A stretch of 64,000 nucleotides of DNA from Myroides sp. WP-1. Its GTDB lineage: Bacteria; Bacteroidota; Bacteroidia; Flavobacteriales; Flavobacteriaceae. This document shows, piece after piece, positions 52,291 through 60,989 of the stretch; the first letter of the stretch is position 1; every line of letters begins with the position of its first letter. The notes beneath the pieces were generated by a model. It ran no database searches. It saw only the letters and a program-made list of their open reading frames with translations, and was not told the DNA's origin. The DNA is taken from positions 62,001-126,000 of the forward strand of contig NZ_JACHTC010000009.1 of NCBI RefSeq assembly GCF_014145635.1. The letters run 5' to 3'. The translations under genes were made by a program, and so were the position numbers.

Positions 52291-52863
52291 ATGAAATTGA
52301 TACGACTATATCCTAAAAAAGTAGAAGACTACATTGATGATCTCCGAAAGGAGAAGCGAACGGCCCAACAAGAGGTATACCAGCTGTTGTCGGGTAAGAT
52401 GTTGAGCGTCTGTAGACAATACATCAAAGATATTCACTATGCCGAAGATGTTATGGTTTCTGCTTTTATGAAAGTGTTTACAAGAATGGATAAATACGAT
52501 AATAAGGGAAGTTTCGAAGGTTGGATTCGTCGCATCATGGTAAATGAATCCATTTCTTTTTTACGAGCGCAAAAGCAGTTAACGTATTTTGATGAGCAGT
52601 GGATGAACCCAGCTGAAGAAATTGAAGCGTACGACTGTGATCTTTCACTCGAAGATATTCAACGCCTGATTGATCAACTCCCCGATGGGTGTAAAACAAT
52701 TTTCAATCTCTATGTCGTTGAGGGATATAAACATCAAGAAATTGCAAAAATGCTTCAAGTGACAGAAGGAACATCTAAGTCGCAATTAGCGCAAGCGCGA
52801 AAACTGTTACAACAACAATTAGGAACTTTAAAAAATCAAGGAGTATGGAATGGCGTAAAATAG
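52291..52863 (+). CDS. ECF RNA polymerase sigma factor
   Basis: 190 residues. Region 2: SGKMLSVCRQYIKDIHYAEDVMVSAFMKVFTRMDKYDNKGSFEGWIRRIMVNESISFLR. Region 4: IDQLPDGCKTIFNLYVVEGYKHQEIAKMLQVTEGTSKSQLAQARKLLQQQL with a helix-turn-helix. No region 1 or 3, hence ECF class. It overlaps the next gene by 19 bp; a single-pass membrane anti-sigma candidate follows, and then two envelope proteins, so it probably answers envelope stress. Preceded by an ECF-like promoter, which implies positive autoregulation. Confidence 0.95.
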   Translation: MKLIRLYPKKVEDYIDDLRKEKRTAQQEVYQLLSGKMLSVCRQYIKDIHYAEDVMVSAFMKVFTRMDKYDNKGSFEGWIRRIMVNESISFLRAQKQLTYFDEQWMNPAEEIEAYDCDLSLEDIQRLIDQLPDGCKTIFNLYVVEGYKHQEIAKMLQVTEGTSKSQLAQARKLLQQQLGTLKNQGVWNGVK

Positions 52864-53468
52864 AACAGGAGTGGAAAGATAGATTGGACGAGAGAACCAT
52901 AGTTCCTTCAACCAAGGCATGGGATAAATTGGCCAACCAGTTAGATCGTCAAGAAAAGAAAACCCAAAAAAGAAGCTACTATAAGTGGATGAGTATCGCT
53001 GCTTGTTTGGTTGTTGGGGGTATTTTAGGGCTGCTTTTCTTAAAGACAGAACCTATACTACAACCCATTCCTACTGATTTTTCTGTAGAAGAACACTATG
53101 TGGTGACAGAGAAAGAACAGATAAAAGAAGAGTCAAGTAATTCAAAGGCTAACCAAAGAGAGGAAGAGGCAATACCCCTGAAAAAAACACAACGTCTTGT
53201 TCTGAAACAAGAAGTACTTGAATTGGCAGAACGCGGAATGGAAGTGAAGATTCCAGTACAAGCAGAACGCGAAATGACAGACTCAGTGGGGCTCAAAGAA
53301 CAATGGAAAAACAGTGAACCATCGAGAGTTATTGTGAATAGCACTAATCTTCTCCAACAAGTAGAAGGAGAAATCGAGGTAGAGTATAGAGATACGAAAA
53401 TGAAAAAAATCATAGAATTTACGAAGAAGGCAGTCGTAGATATATCAGATAGTAGATATGAGAAATAA
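52845..53468 (+). CDS. Putative membrane anti-sigma factor
   Basis: 207 residues, not a recognised named family. Cytoplasmic N-terminus (MEWRKIEQEWKDRLDERTIVPSTKAWDKLANQLDRQEKK), one membrane helix (YKWMSIAACLVVGGILGLLFL, residues ~46-67), then a charged Glu/Lys-rich periplasmic part of ~140 residues. This is the layout of membrane anti-sigma factors and it overlaps the sigma gene by 19 bp; the pairing is thus likely. It lacks the zinc HxxxCxxC motif of ZAS proteins. The next gene starts 11 bp before its stop. Confidence 0.8.
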   Translation: MEWRKIEQEWKDRLDERTIVPSTKAWDKLANQLDRQEKKTQKRSYYKWMSIAACLVVGGILGLLFLKTEPILQPIPTDFSVEEHYVVTEKEQIKEESSNSKANQREEEAIPLKKTQRLVLKQEVLELAERGMEVKIPVQAEREMTDSVGLKEQWKNSEPSRVIVNSTNLLQQVEGEIEVEYRDTKMKKIIEFTKKAVVDISDSRYEK

Positions 53469-54606
53469 GATAAAATACACTATAGCTTGTTTAGCACTTT
53501 TGGGCATAACCACTGGTTATGCGCAAATAAGAATAGAACGAGAAGGACAAACGATAGAGGAGAAAGAAAAACTTTCAAAAGCAACGGATCAATCGCTGAA
53601 AAAATTTGATTATAAAGTAAGTCGTATCGCCGTTGATATACAAAATGCAACGGTTAAAGAAAAAGAACAATTGCGCATTCGTGTGGATTCGATCAATAAT
53701 CTCATTGATGCGAACAGCATGACCGAAGCAGAAGGCCAAGTTTTAAAAAACAAATTTGCCCAAGAGGCCTCTACTCGAATAGAAAGTGAAGCGACGCGTA
53801 TGCAAGATAGTCTAACCCAAGCTATTCAAAATCAGGTAAATTATGCTATGAAAAGCGGTGAATATCTCAAAGTAGCAGATACGACTAAAAGAGTAGCAAC
53901 CATCTTGCTTGGAAAATCATTTGATAGCCAAGGGAAAGAAGTAAAACTAACTAGCGAAAAGCGAACAAGCTTGCGTTTCGGATTCATATATGGAATAAGC
54001 AATGTCGCAACAGAGGGAGCTTTTGCCAATTCAGAGATGCGTTACATCCCATCTAATTTTGTGCAAGGAGGAATTTTCTTGAAGACCCGATTGATGAAAA
54101 ACGATAATGCTTGGTATTTGCGCTATGGGATTGGATGGCAATTTAGTAACTTGAAATCAACAGGGCACCGCTATTTTACAGTCGAAAATGGTGAAACAAT
54201 CTTAGTTCATCACGAAAAAAACTTAACTAAATCTCGTCTATATGTTCGCAGCGTTCAATTTCCTGCTTTCCTGGAATTTGATTTGAGCAAACCCAAAGTG
54301 GATGAGAAAACAGGCAAAAAATACTTTATCAGTGAAGATTCTTGGCGATTTGGAATCGGAGGTTTTGTCAATATTATTGCAAAAGACAGTAAAGGACATC
54401 AAATATACCGCTATCAAGAAGATGGAATTCAGTACCGCGTAAATGAAAAAGGAGATTTAGGATTTAATAAGGTGCGTTATGGCGTAGGTGCTTTTGTCGC
54501 CTATGGTTCCTGGGGTATACACTTTCAGTATGAATTAACGCCTCTGTTTAAAAACAACAGTGTAAAACAAAATATGTGGTCGTTGGGAATACGCACAGAT
54601 ATCTAA
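53458..54606 (+). CDS. Coiled-coil plus outer-membrane barrel protein of the sigma operon
   Basis: 382 residues. Signal peptide MRNKIKYTIACLALLGITTGYAQ, then residues ~30-150 form a long charged coiled coil (EREGQTIEEKEKLSKATDQ, VKEKEQLRIRVDSINNLID, QEASTRIESEATRMQDSLTQA), followed by a C-terminal beta-barrel-like domain (LRFGFIYGISNV, WYLRYGIGWQF, GAFVAYGSWGIHFQYELTP). Probably outer-membrane with a periplasmic coiled coil reaching toward the cell wall. It overlaps the anti-sigma gene by 11 bp, so is tightly linked to it. Not a family I can name. Confidence 0.78.
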   Translation: MRNKIKYTIACLALLGITTGYAQIRIEREGQTIEEKEKLSKATDQSLKKFDYKVSRIAVDIQNATVKEKEQLRIRVDSINNLIDANSMTEAEGQVLKNKFAQEASTRIESEATRMQDSLTQAIQNQVNYAMKSGEYLKVADTTKRVATILLGKSFDSQGKEVKLTSEKRTSLRFGFIYGISNVATEGAFANSEMRYIPSNFVQGGIFLKTRLMKNDNAWYLRYGIGWQFSNLKSTGHRYFTVENGETILVHHEKNLTKSRLYVRSVQFPAFLEFDLSKPKVDEKTGKKYFISEDSWRFGIGGFVNIIAKDSKGHQIYRYQEDGIQYRVNEKGDLGFNKVRYGVGAFVAYGSWGIHFQYELTPLFKNNSVKQNMWSLGIRTDI

Positions 54607-54618
54607 AAACAAGTAACC

Positions 54619-55821
54619 ATGAATAAAATAATTCAAATTCAATTGATATTGCTTTTCATGCTTTTTGGAGTAAGCGGAAGTATCTATGCACAATCCAAAG
54701 TATTGAAAGGGACTGTCATGGATAGCCAATCAAAAATGGGAATTGAAGGAGTTGTTATTAGCTCCTCAGATGGAAAAAGTTTTACGTTGACAAATGACGA
54801 AGGTGATTTTGAATTAACAATTGACGATCAGGTAAAAATGCTATGGTTTAGTCAGTTAAATTATCAAACCAAAGAGGTGAGTACAGCTTCTACGATGTTA
54901 ATTGAACTCGATTTGATCAATAAAGATTTAGAAGAAATTGTCATGTTTTCTAAATCGTTAGATGTTGTATTTAAGCCCGCTTTACAAAAAGTAGAAAATT
55001 TAGTTGAAAAAGGAGATTTGTATCGTACATATTCAAGAGAATTTAATATGGTCAATGGTACGTTGAGTAATGTTGCGGATGGATTAGTCGATTACTACAT
55101 TGAAAAACCAACAAAAACACCAAAAATAGAAGTAGAACAAAATAGAGTTTTCTATTCTATAAAAGATAGTGAAGATGCCTCTTTAGAAGAAGTATTCAAT
55201 ACAATTGGGCTAGGAGATATCAGAGAATTTCTTGTCAATGATGGTAGTATTAGTAAAATAAAAAAAATTTTAGAAGAACTTGATAGCTATGACTTTGTAA
55301 CTAGAAAGAAGGTCGGACTCAATGGAGAAGAAACAATTGTCGTTGAGTTTGAACCAAAAGAAAATTTAAAAGGATGGAAATATTATGAAGGCTATGTTGT
55401 TTTTACAGCAGATCAACAATACTTGCTAGAATATAAACTACGGTTATCTAAATCTTATGAGAAAAATCGAAAAGTGCATAATTTTCTGATTTTAAAGGCT
55501 TATTTTAATGACTGGCTATGGCAAGGGGTTTATCGCAAACAAGGAGAACATTATACTTTGTTCTATAAAGTGGCTCAGATTGATGTTCAGTTTATACGAA
55601 AAAAATGGGGGAGTCATAGGGTTAATATTTTAAGAGAGGTACAGGTTAATGAAGTTGAGAAAAACGTAGAAATTCCCAAAATAATGAAGTATAGAAATAG
55701 GAGTCTTTTTTCTTTGAAAAGCAATTATCAAACGGAATTTTGGAAAAATAGAAATATCCGATTACTTACAACAAAAGAAGAAGCAGTCCTTCGAGCGCTA
55801 GAAGAAAGAAGTCAACCCTAA
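54619..55821 (+). CDS. CarboxypepD_reg-like secreted protein of the sigma operon
   Basis: 400 residues. Signal peptide MNKIIQIQLILLFMLFGVSG, then the beta-sandwich CarboxypepD_reg-like domain (residues ~28-105, LKGTVMDSQSKMGIEGVVISSSDGKSFTLTNDEGDFEL). The remaining part is helical and beta with many charged residues; no catalytic motif seen. Such domains precede TonB receptors or form short periplasmic proteins in Bacteroidota. It is 12 bp after the barrel gene and ends at a terminator, so it is the last gene of the operon. Function unknown. Confidence 0.78.
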   Translation: MNKIIQIQLILLFMLFGVSGSIYAQSKVLKGTVMDSQSKMGIEGVVISSSDGKSFTLTNDEGDFELTIDDQVKMLWFSQLNYQTKEVSTASTMLIELDLINKDLEEIVMFSKSLDVVFKPALQKVENLVEKGDLYRTYSREFNMVNGTLSNVADGLVDYYIEKPTKTPKIEVEQNRVFYSIKDSEDASLEEVFNTIGLGDIREFLVNDGSISKIKKILEELDSYDFVTRKKVGLNGEETIVVEFEPKENLKGWKYYEGYVVFTADQQYLLEYKLRLSKSYEKNRKVHNFLILKAYFNDWLWQGVYRKQGEHYTLFYKVAQIDVQFIRKKWGSHRVNILREVQVNEVEKNVEIPKIMKYRNRSLFSLKSNYQTEFWKNRNIRLLTTKEEAVLRALEERSQP

Positions 55822-55833
55822 TCATATACCAAG

Positions 55834-55870
55834 AAAAAAGAAGTTGTTTTACGAAGCAACTTCTTTTTTT
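55834..55870 (+). terminator. Terminator of the sigma operon
   Basis: AAAAAGAAGTTG, loop TTTTACGAAG, CAACTTCTTTTTTT after the last gene of the operon; the dnaG -7 box starts at its T-run. Confidence 0.85.
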
Positions 55871-55877
55871 ATCTTTG
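55870..55877 (+). promoter_or_regulatory. Putative -7 box of dnaG
   Basis: TATCTTTG, exact TAnnTTTG, 18 bp before the ATG at 55895; begins in the T-run of the upstream terminator. Confidence 0.5.
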
Positions 55878-55894
55878 TGGATCAAATGTAAACT

Positions 55895-57868
55895 ATGATT
55901 TCCAAAAATACCATTGATACCGTTTTCGATACTGCTCGTGTAGAGGAGGTTATTGGCGATTTCGTCAATTTAAAGAAAGCAGGAGCAAACTATAGAGGAT
56001 TGAGTCCTTTCGTCAACGAAAAGACACCGTCTTTTATGGTATCTCCAGTCAAGCAAATTTGGAAAGACTTTAGTTCAGGCAAAGGAGGAAATGCCATTAC
56101 CTTCTTGATGGAGCATGAACATTTTTCTTATCCCGAAGCCATCCGTTATCTCGCAAAGAAATACGGCATCGAAATTGAAGAAACCGAACAAACTGACGCA
56201 GAAAAAGAACAGCTGAATGAGAAAGAAAGTATGTTTATCGTTTCGGAATTTGCTAAGAGCTATTTTGAAGATATCTTAACCAATTCGGAAGAAGGAAGAG
56301 CTATCGGATTATCGTATTTTAAAGAAAGAGGATTTACTACCGATACAATTAAAGCCTTCGGATTGGGATATTCTCCCGATAAGTGGGATGCCTTCACTGA
56401 AGAAGCCCTTAAAAAAGGATACTCGCTAGATTATTTAGAAAAAACAGGCTTAACGATTGTTAAAGAAGACAAGCGATTCGATCGTTTTAAGGGACGCGTT
56501 ATGTTTCCTATTCAAAGTATGTCTGGTCGTGTTTTGGGATTTGGAGGACGTATTCTTACGAATGATAAAAAAGCAGCGAAGTACCTCAATTCACCCGAAA
56601 GTGATATTTACCACAAAAGTAAGGTGCTTTATGGAATCTCACATGCGAAACAAGAAATTGCCAAAAAAGACAACTGTTTTTTGGTAGAAGGCTATACTGA
56701 TGTTATTCAAATGCATCAAACAGGAGTGAAAAACGTTGTTGCCTCTTCGGGTACTGCTTTGACTCCAGATCAAATCCGACTAATTAGTCGACTAACACAA
56801 AATATTACCATGCTTTTTGATGGTGATGCTGCGGGAATTAGAGCGTCTTTTCGCGGAGTAGATTTAATTCTTGAAGCGGGGATGAATGTGCGTATTTGCC
56901 CGTTACCCGATGGAGAAGATCCCGATAGCTTCGCTCGCAAGCATACCTTAGAAGAACTAGAAGCCTACTTCGAAAGTAACTCAACCGACTTTATTCGCTT
57001 TAAAGCGAATGCGCTAATGGAAGATTCCAAAGGAGATCCCATAAAAAAAGCAGAGATTATTCGCGACATGGTGACGAGTATTTCCAAAATACCCGATCCT
57101 ATTAAAAAAGAAATCTATATCCAGGAGTGTTCTCGTATTATGGATATCTCAGAGGAAGTGATCTTTAGCTCTCTCGCGCAAATCAACAAAAAAGAAGTAG
57201 CCGAAGCCAATAAGAAGTTTGTTCAAGAGCACAAACAAATGGAGGTGGTTCACGTAGAAAAGAAAGAAGAAGTCTCTGTTGATGCTTTATTTCTTTTGGA
57301 ACAGCGTATTATAGAAATTTTGTTGCTTTACGGCAATGAAGAAGAACAATTCGTTGAACTCGTTTTTGAAACGAATGAAGACGATGAGATAGTTGAGGTC
57401 GAACACAAAATCGTGCAAAAGGTATACGAAAGAATTTATTTGAGTTTACAAGAAGACGAAGTGCAGCTAACTAACCCTGTTTTCAAGCAATTGTATGCAG
57501 ATATCATGAATTACTATCACAACAATACATGGAGTTTGGAAGATTATCTCAAGCGATTAGATAGCGAATTATCCGGACAAGTGACCAGTATACTCATGGA
57601 AGAAGAAAAAGAAAGTCTTCACAAGTGGGAAACGCAAAACATATTTGTTAAGCAGAAGAAGGATGGAATTGCACAATACACTACAGAAACGATTTTAACC
57701 TTACGCATGCATTTGGTTAATTCAATTATTGAAAAGTATAAAAGTAAATTAGGAGGTGTGGAACAAGAGCGCGCATTCGAAATACTCGGAATTATTATTG
57801 ATTATTCAACGTTAATGAATACGTTTTCTAAACGACTAGGTCAAGTGACAACGCGATTTAGATTATAA
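55895..57868 (+). CDS. dnaG: DNA primase, zinc-ligand-free form
   Basis: 657 residues. Makes RNA primers for replication. The N-terminal zinc-finger position has GLSPFVNEKTPSF and WKDFSSGKGG where canonical primases read CPFH and CFGCG: Ser37, Val40, Asp58 and Ser61 replace the Cys/His ligands, so zinc cannot bind in the normal way. The TOPRIM core is intact: FLVEGYTDVIQMHQ, SSGTALT, FDGDAAGI and PDGEDPDSF. The C-terminal DnaB-interaction region is helical. The loss of zinc ligands is a feature I associate with Flavobacteriia. A -7 box lies 18 bp upstream. Confidence 0.95.
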   Translation: MISKNTIDTVFDTARVEEVIGDFVNLKKAGANYRGLSPFVNEKTPSFMVSPVKQIWKDFSSGKGGNAITFLMEHEHFSYPEAIRYLAKKYGIEIEETEQTDAEKEQLNEKESMFIVSEFAKSYFEDILTNSEEGRAIGLSYFKERGFTTDTIKAFGLGYSPDKWDAFTEEALKKGYSLDYLEKTGLTIVKEDKRFDRFKGRVMFPIQSMSGRVLGFGGRILTNDKKAAKYLNSPESDIYHKSKVLYGISHAKQEIAKKDNCFLVEGYTDVIQMHQTGVKNVVASSGTALTPDQIRLISRLTQNITMLFDGDAAGIRASFRGVDLILEAGMNVRICPLPDGEDPDSFARKHTLEELEAYFESNSTDFIRFKANALMEDSKGDPIKKAEIIRDMVTSISKIPDPIKKEIYIQECSRIMDISEEVIFSSLAQINKKEVAEANKKFVQEHKQMEVVHVEKKEEVSVDALFLLEQRIIEILLLYGNEEEQFVELVFETNEDDEIVEVEHKIVQKVYERIYLSLQEDEVQLTNPVFKQLYADIMNYYHNNTWSLEDYLKRLDSELSGQVTSILMEEEKESLHKWETQNIFVKQKKDGIAQYTTETILTLRMHLVNSIIEKYKSKLGGVEQERAFEILGIIIDYSTLMNTFSKRLGQVTTRFRL

Positions 57869-57871
57869 GAT

Positions 57872-57901
57872 AAACCTCATTTTTTTAAATGAGGTTTTTT
57901 T
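57872..57901 (+). terminator. Intrinsic terminator of dnaG
   Basis: AAACCTCATTT, loop TTTT, AAATGAGGTTTTTTT following the stop. Confidence 0.9.
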
Positions 57902-58373
57902 GGGGCTATTTTTCACAGCATGCGAACAAATTGGATCAAAAATAAATCGTGTAAGGGCCTTGTTTTCGCATTAAGCTTCTATTTTGTGTGTGCTGTGTTA
58001 AGTGAAAGAATTCAAATATTACTAAATTATGATTTCTTTAAAATACGGAGGGCAATCAGTCAAATTAATAATATTTTTTTATATATTTGATTAGTTATTT
58101 TTTGGTTTTTTAAGATATTATATGAAATGACGAAGATGACTTGTGTATTTTTTAAATAATATCACTTTTGTTAATATGATTGGGGTTGTTTTGTTGTGAT
58201 TTATTTAATAAAATGAAAGGGATCTCTTTAATATATGGAAAATATTTCAAATAAAGAGGGGGCTTTTATCATATTCTGATTTTTTTTCTAGCATTATTTT
58301 TGAAGTATAAAAACAAAACAAAACGCAAGTATAGTATAGACAAGCGTAAACGATAAATAAAAATTTTAAGCAT
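57902..58373 (+). other. Long AT-rich leader region of the aspA operon
   Basis: 470 bp with no ORF. It contains a -7 box at 58295-58302 and an interrupted inverted repeat CTCTTTA (58224-58230) / TAAAGAG (58252-58258). Much longer than the other promoter regions in the window, so it may hold regulator binding sites. No consensus operator recognised. Confidence 0.5.
58295..58302 (+). promoter_or_regulatory. Putative -7 box of aspA
   Basis: TATTTTTG, exact TAnnTTTG, 71 bp before the aspA ATG; no good -33 element visible. Confidence 0.4.
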
Positions 58374-59783
58374 ATGAAAGATACAAGAAGAGAACACGAC
58401 TTTTTAGGTGAATTAGATATTCCTAATGATAAATATTACGGTATTCAAACATTCCGAGCAGTTGAAAATTTTAATATTACGGGTATTACCTTAAATCACG
58501 AAAAAGGTTTGATTAAAGCCTTAGGTGAAGTAAAAAAAGCAGCAGCTTTAGCCAATAAAGATTGTGGTGTATTAGATCCAAAGATTGCAGATGCAATTTG
58601 CTTTGCTTGTGACCAAGTAATTGCCGGAAAATACGACGATCAATTTGTGAGTGATTTAATTCAAGGTGGAGCGGGTACTTCTGTAAACATGAATGCAAAT
58701 GAAGTAATTGCCAATGTTGCATTAGAGCACTTAGGACATAAAAAAGGAGAGTATCAATTTGTACACCCAAATAACCATGTAAACTGTTCTCAATCAACTA
58801 ATGATGCATATCCAACTGCATTTCGATTGGCTTTATACTATAAATTAGAAGGATTCTGTCAAATTATAGCAGCGCTACAAAAAGCATTTGCTGCAAAAGG
58901 AGAACAATTCAAAAGTGTTCTTAAAATGGGACGCACCCAGTTGCAAGATGCTGTTCCAATGACCTTAGGTCAAGAATTTCACGCTTTTTCCACCACAGTT
59001 GGTGAGGATTTATTGCGTTTACGTGAAGCACAACGCCTAATCTTAGAAGTGAATATGGGAGCAACTGCAATTGGAACAAAAGTAAATGCACCCGAAGCTT
59101 ATCCTGAATTATGTGTGCAATATCTAGCGAAAGAAACAGGATTACCTTTAGTATTATCACCAGATTTAATTGAAGCAACAAGTGACACAGGTGCCTATGT
59201 TCAAATCATGGGAACAATAAAACGCGCTGCAATTAAAATTTCAAAAATATGTAATGATTTACGTTTGTTGAGCTCAGGTCCTCGTACAGGATTCAATGAG
59301 ATCAACCTCCCTGCTCGTCAGCCAGGATCTTCTATTATGCCAGGAAAAGTTAATCCTGTTATTCCTGAGGTAGTCAATCAAACTTGTTTCTATGTAATTG
59401 GACAAGATTTAACACTGACCATGGCAGCAGAAGCAGGACAATTGCAATTAAACGTAATGGAACCTGTTATTGGATTTGCATTATTTACGTCACTTGAGTA
59501 TTTAGGTAATAGTTTAAACACTTTAATCGAAAAATGTATCGTTGGTATTACTGCAAATGAAGAACATTGTGCAAATTTAGTGATGAATAGTATTGGTATT
59601 GTTACACAGTTAAACCCAATTTTAGGATATGAAGCTTGTGCAAGTGTAGCAGGAGAAGCCCTCTTATCAGGAAAAAGTGTACACCAAATTGTTGTTGAAG
59701 AAAGAAAATTAATCACACAACAAAAATGGGATGAGGTTTATTCACTTGAGAATTTGATTAACCCCAAATTAATTGTATCCTAA
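58374..59783 (+). CDS. aspA: Aspartate ammonia-lyase
   Basis: 469 residues. Converts L-aspartate to fumarate and ammonia in the cytoplasm. N-terminal HDFLGELDIPNDKYYGIQTFRA, the signature GSSIMPGKVNPVIPEV (mobile SS loop), the NHVNCSQSTNDAYPTAFR segment and KMGRTQLQDAVPMTLGQEF. Fumarase C relatives are excluded by the TFRAVENFNITG N-terminus typical of AspA. First gene of the asparagine/aspartate operon; the asparaginase gene follows after 19 bp. Confidence 0.95.
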   Translation: MKDTRREHDFLGELDIPNDKYYGIQTFRAVENFNITGITLNHEKGLIKALGEVKKAAALANKDCGVLDPKIADAICFACDQVIAGKYDDQFVSDLIQGGAGTSVNMNANEVIANVALEHLGHKKGEYQFVHPNNHVNCSQSTNDAYPTAFRLALYYKLEGFCQIIAALQKAFAAKGEQFKSVLKMGRTQLQDAVPMTLGQEFHAFSTTVGEDLLRLREAQRLILEVNMGATAIGTKVNAPEAYPELCVQYLAKETGLPLVLSPDLIEATSDTGAYVQIMGTIKRAAIKISKICNDLRLLSSGPRTGFNEINLPARQPGSSIMPGKVNPVIPEVVNQTCFYVIGQDLTLTMAAEAGQLQLNVMEPVIGFALFTSLEYLGNSLNTLIEKCIVGITANEEHCANLVMNSIGIVTQLNPILGYEACASVAGEALLSGKSVHQIVVEERKLITQQKWDEVYSLENLINPKLIVS

Positions 59784-59802
59784 ACTAAAATCACATCATA
59801 AT

Positions 59803-60873
59803 ATGAAAAAGATCCTAAGTGTGTTTGTTGTTTGTTTACTTGTTTTTCAGGTTCAAGCGCAAACTAAAAAAAATAGTCAAGCAGAAAAAGATTTACCCCG
59901 TGTTATTATACTAGCAACGGGAGGTACAATCGCTGGAGCAGGTGAGTCTTCAACAAAGGCTGCTTATACTGCTGGTAAAGTACCAATTGATGATTTGTTA
60001 AATGCAGTTCCGCAAATGCACAACATTGCCAAAATTAAAGGAGAGCAAATTGCACAAATCGGAAGTCAAGATATGAATGTGGATACTTGGTTAAAATTGA
60101 GTAACCGCATCAATGAAATTTTCGAGAAAAACGAAGCGGATGGTGTTGTTGTAACGCATGGAACTGATACCCAAGAAGAGACAGCGTATTTCTTAGAATT
60201 AACCGTTAAGTCTGTAAAACCAGTAGTTTTAGTAGGAGCGATGAGACCTTCTACAGCCATGAGCCAAGATGGTAATCGTAATCTATTAGATGCGGTTATG
60301 GTTGCTGCTTCTCCGAACAGTAAAGATGTAGGTGTTGTTACAGCAATGAATGAAGAAGTTTATGCAGCAAGAGATGTAACAAAAACCGTTACAACGAATA
60401 TTGCAACGTTTAAGTCGAGAAATTTTGGTCCGATCGGATTGATCTATGATGGTAAAGTGAACTACTACTACAAAACACTGCGTTCACCAGAACAAAAATT
60501 TGATGTAAAGGGCCTAACTAAATTACCTCAAGTAGAAATTGTATACGGTTATGCAGATGCAAGTCCAAGAGCAGTTAACGCTGCAATTGACGAAGGTGTA
60601 AAAGGAATCGTATATGCAGGAATGGGAAATGGAAACTTCAATGCTCCAGTTGGAGAAGCTTTAGAAAAAGCAGCTAAAAAGGGAATTGCAGTTTGTAGAT
60701 CCGCTCGTGCAGGTTCAGGAAGAGTAACGCTATTTAATGAGGTAGACGATAAAGCACTAGGATTTGTTGTTGCAGATGATTTAAATCCGCAGAAAGCACG
60801 TGTATTATTGATGTTAGCTTTAACGAAAACGAGCAATCAACAAGAATTACAAGATATATTCTTTAAGTATTAA
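59803..60873 (+). CDS. ansB: L-asparaginase type II, secreted
   Basis: 356 residues from the ATG at 59803 (the frame opens ten codons earlier inside the aspA 3' end). Signal peptide MKKILSVFVVCLLVFQVQAQ, so the enzyme is periplasmic. It hydrolyses asparagine to aspartate and ammonia. Motifs: first active-site Thr in ILATGGTIAGAG, second in VVVTHGTDTQEETAYF, and the AMRPSTAMSQDGNRNLLDAV segment. Length is usual for type II. Its product aspartate is imported by the Dcu antiporter and used by AspA. A terminator-like hairpin follows, so it may limit dcu expression. Confidence 0.95.
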   Translation: MKKILSVFVVCLLVFQVQAQTKKNSQAEKDLPRVIILATGGTIAGAGESSTKAAYTAGKVPIDDLLNAVPQMHNIAKIKGEQIAQIGSQDMNVDTWLKLSNRINEIFEKNEADGVVVTHGTDTQEETAYFLELTVKSVKPVVLVGAMRPSTAMSQDGNRNLLDAVMVAASPNSKDVGVVTAMNEEVYAARDVTKTVTTNIATFKSRNFGPIGLIYDGKVNYYYKTLRSPEQKFDVKGLTKLPQVEIVYGYADASPRAVNAAIDEGVKGIVYAGMGNGNFNAPVGEALEKAAKKGIAVCRSARAGSGRVTLFNEVDDKALGFVVADDLNPQKARVLLMLALTKTSNQQELQDIFFKY

Positions 60874-60909
60874 ATCCTGTTGAGTACATCAGAAGGAATA
60901 AATGAAATG

Positions 60910-60950
60910 GGGAGCGTATGGAACAAGTTTTTTTGTTCGCTCCCTTTTTT
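60910..60950 (+). terminator. Terminator-like hairpin between ansB and dcu
   Basis: GGGAGC (60910-60915) pairs with GCTCCC (60939-60944), with an inner GAACAA/TTGTTC stem, then TTTTTT. A partial terminator inside the operon is suggested. Confidence 0.7.
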
Positions 60951-60989
60951 GTACCTGATGATGAGCTTGATGACCTTAAATAAAATGCT

